A DNA stretch of 24,096 nucleotides, taken from an uncultured Collinsella sp. GTDB taxonomy: Bacteria; Actinomycetota; Coriobacteriia; Coriobacteriales; Coriobacteriaceae. The stretch is from positions 1-24,096 of the forward strand of contig URUC01000026.1 of assembly GCA_900550965.1 (NCBI GenBank). The letters are read 5' to 3'. This document shows positions 22,235-24,096 of the stretch, piece after piece (positions within the stretch are counted from its first letter, which is position 1; every line of letters begins with the position of its first letter). The translations under genes were made by a program, and so were the position numbers. The notes beneath the pieces are model-generated. The model was not told the DNA's origin, made no database searches, and saw only the letters and a list, made by a program, of their open reading frames with translations.

Positions 22235-23272
22235 ATGGGTAAGTACATCGTTAAACGTGTGCTTCAGTTCATCCCGGTGTTTTTGGGCGTTACGCTGATT
22301 CTGTTCGCCCTCCAGAATATCGTGCCGGGAGATCCGATCAAGCTGATCGGTGGAGACAAGGCTCTGTCCCCCGAGGTGGAGCTTCAGCTTCGCGTCCGCT
22401 ATCACCTGGTCCAGTCGGACGAGGACGGCAACGCGATCCTTGACGAGAACGGCGACCCCGTTCAAACGTCGCTCGTGGACCGTTACTTGTATTACATGAA
22501 CGGCCTGCTTCATGGCGATCTGGGCAATTCGTACCAGCGCAAGCTGCCGGTTACGGAAATCTTTGCCCAGAAGTATCCGTATACGGTCAAACTTGCCGCG
22601 TGCGCCATCGTGCTCGAGGCAATCATGGGTATCGGTGCGGGTATCATTTCGGCTGTTAAGCGTTATTCCTTCTGGGATATTTTGGTAACGCTCACCACGT
22701 CGATTCTCGTTGCCGTCCCGGCTTTCTGGCTCGGTATGTTGCTGCAGCTGTTCTTTGGCGTCATTCTCAAGGACGCCACGGGCGGTGCATTCTCCATGCC
22801 GATCTCGGGTGCCGGCGGTTCCAGCTCTCAGTATCAGGATTGGATGCACTATGTGCTTCCGACCATTACGCTGGCTTCGGTTTCGACCGCTTATGCCGCC
22901 CGCATTATGCGCTCGCAGCTGCTTGACGTCATGAACCAGGATTACATCCGTACGGCAAAGGCCAAGGGTCTCTCCAATCGCGCGATCATTATCAAGCATG
23001 CGCTTAAGAATGCACTCATCCCCGTCGTTACCTATATTGGTGTCGACTTTGGCGGCATGCTTTCGGGCGCTATCCTGACCGAGACGGTCTTTAACTGGCC
23101 CGGTATCGGCTATGAGGTCTATCGCGCCATTAGCATGCGTGACTGGCCCATCGTTATGGGCGGCGTTACGCTCATCGTCGTCGTCGTCATGGTGATCAAC
23201 CTGCTCGTCGACATTAGCTATGCATTCCTCGACCCGCGCATCCGCCTTGGCGGTCCGTCGGATAAGGCCTAA
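22235..23272 (+). CDS. oppB: Oligopeptide ABC transporter permease OppB
   Basis: An inner-membrane permease of the second transporter. The 345-aa product starts MGKYIVKRVLQFIPVFLGVTL, the usual OppB/DppB first helix, then PGDP (31-34) and the HGDLGNSY motif (93-100). The EAA loop is QDYIRTAKAKGLSNRAIIIKHALKNAL in the C-terminal third, and the end DPRIRLGG is typical. Residues 60-79 (QSDEDGNAILDENGDPVQTS) are extra compared with E. coli DppB, which goes straight from the GL(D) segment to the next block; this acidic insert should lie outside the membrane. ATG 22235 has GGGGAG (22226-22231) just upstream. Fourteen bases separate it from the next gene, so they are cotranscribed. Confidence 0.94.
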   Translation: MGKYIVKRVLQFIPVFLGVTLILFALQNIVPGDPIKLIGGDKALSPEVELQLRVRYHLVQSDEDGNAILDENGDPVQTSLVDRYLYYMNGLLHGDLGNSYQRKLPVTEIFAQKYPYTVKLAACAIVLEAIMGIGAGIISAVKRYSFWDILVTLTTSILVAVPAFWLGMLLQLFFGVILKDATGGAFSMPISGAGGSSSQYQDWMHYVLPTITLASVSTAYAARIMRSQLLDVMNQDYIRTAKAKGLSNRAIIIKHALKNALIPVVTYIGVDFGGMLSGAILTETVFNWPGIGYEVYRAISMRDWPIVMGGVTLIVVVVMVINLLVDISYAFLDPRIRLGGPSDKA

Positions 23273-23286
23273 GGGAGGTACGTCTC

Positions 23287-24096
23287 ATGCAGGAAACTGA
23301 TTCTCAGTCTCAGGAGCAGGCTACCGCCACCAAGGCCGTATCTGCTCCCGCCAAGTCCCGCACGCTGTGGGGCGACGCTTTTAAGCGTCTTCGTAAGAAC
23401 AAGCTCGCCGTTATCGGTGTCTGCTGGATCATCATCGTCGTTTTGGTTGCGCTGACTGCCGATCTGTGGGCTAAGCCCTGGCTCGGTTCGCCGACGGCTT
23501 CCGACTCGACCACCATGGCCCAGACGTCGCTGCTGGCTCCGTGTGCCGAGCACCCGTTTGGCACCGACGCCCTTGGTCGTGACATTCTCGTTCGTGTAAT
23601 CTACGGTGCACGTGTTTCGCTTTCCGTCGGTATTATGGCCACTGCGATCTCCACGGTGATTGGTCTGGTCATGGGTGCTCTGGCCGGTTTCTACGGCGGC
23701 ATCTGGGATACGATCATCATGCGCTGTGCGGATATCTTCCTGGCGTTCCCGTACGTGCTTTTCGTTGTCGCCATGATCGCCGTTATCGGCCGTGGTCTTC
23801 AGAACGTCTTTTTTGCCATCGGCATTCTCGGCTGGCCTTCGATTGCGCGCGTCTTCCGCTCTGCAATCTTGACGGTCAAGGAAAATGACTATGTTGACGC
23901 TGCGCGCGCGATGGGTGCATCTGATGCTCGTATCGTCGTGCGTCACATCTTCCCGAACTCCGTCGCCTCCATCGTGGTCTACGCAACCATGAACATTGGT
24001 GGCGCCATTCTGACCGAGTCCGCTCTGTCCTTCCTCGGCATGGGCGTTATTCCGCCTACGCCTTCGTGGGGCTCCATGATTCAGGACGGTCAGCAG
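23287..24096 (+). CDS. oppC: Oligopeptide ABC transporter permease OppC (partial, runs off window)
   Basis: The second permease of the oligopeptide transporter; the frame is open for 270 codons to the right edge, so the C-terminus is missing. ATG 23287 follows GGGAGG (23274-23279) by seven bases. The protein has a polar N-terminal tail of about 30 residues, a first helix (about 43-60), HPFGTDALGRDILVRVIYGARVSLSVG near residues 93-119, helices in the middle, and the EAA loop NDYVDAARAMGASDARIVVRH (about 200-220), followed by ESALSFLGMGVIPPTPSWG. These are the DppC/OppC landmarks. The ATPase genes (oppD, oppF) would be expected just past the window. Confidence 0.94.
   Translation, partial: MQETDSQSQEQATATKAVSAPAKSRTLWGDAFKRLRKNKLAVIGVCWIIIVVLVALTADLWAKPWLGSPTASDSTTMAQTSLLAPCAEHPFGTDALGRDILVRVIYGARVSLSVGIMATAISTVIGLVMGALAGFYGGIWDTIIMRCADIFLAFPYVLFVVAMIAVIGRGLQNVFFAIGILGWPSIARVFRSAILTVKENDYVDAARAMGASDARIVVRHIFPNSVASIVVYATMNIGGAILTESALSFLGMGVIPPTPSWGSMIQDGQQ

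Overview
The window looks like chromosome from a high-G+C actinobacterium of the class Coriobacteriia, most like Collinsella. This is inferred from three things: the gene order uvrC / rapZ-whiA-gap-pgk-tpiA / secG, lipoproteins with twin-arginine signals, and a strong preference for C-ending codons in the glycolytic and transport genes. No rRNA or tRNA gene, CRISPR array, transposase or prophage gene was seen. Every confident gene is on the + strand.

Layout. (1) Positions 1-2066 hold the end of a membrane protein and uvrC. (2) Positions 2067-12863 hold a sialic-acid (N-acetylneuraminate) uptake and catabolism island. It starts with a 365-nt leader region containing a predicted three-way-junction RNA. 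It continues with a Dpp/Opp-family ABC transporter of the Sat type: a lipoprotein binding protein, a permease, a permease-ATPase fusion and a second ATPase. Then come two tandem AXE1-family esterase homologues, the second lacking its nucleophile, followed by a NanA-type lyase, a ROK kinase (NanK) and NanE. Large imperfect palindromes separate nanA from nanK and nanK from nanE. (3) Positions 12964-14821 hold rapZ and whiA without yvcK between them. (4) Positions 14822-19749 hold the lower-glycolysis genes gap, pgk, tpiA and gpmI, with terminators after gap and gpmI. (5) Positions 19750-20164 hold secG with its own terminator. (6) Positions 20165-24096 hold a second Opp/Dpp-type peptide transporter (binding protein, OppB, and OppC cut off by the window end).

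How the parts work together. The Sat-type transporter would import free sialic acid. The esterase would remove O-acetyl groups. NanA splits sialic acid to ManNAc and pyruvate, NanK phosphorylates ManNAc, and NanE epimerises ManNAc-6-P to GlcNAc-6-P. The next enzymes (NagA, NagB) and a dedicated transcription factor are not in this window. The product would feed the glycolytic genes encoded just downstream.

The best candidates for something undescribed are the catalytically dead esterase paralogue inside the nan operon, the structured RNA leader of the transporter gene, the two long intergenic palindromes, and the island's position inside an otherwise conserved actinobacterial neighbourhood.
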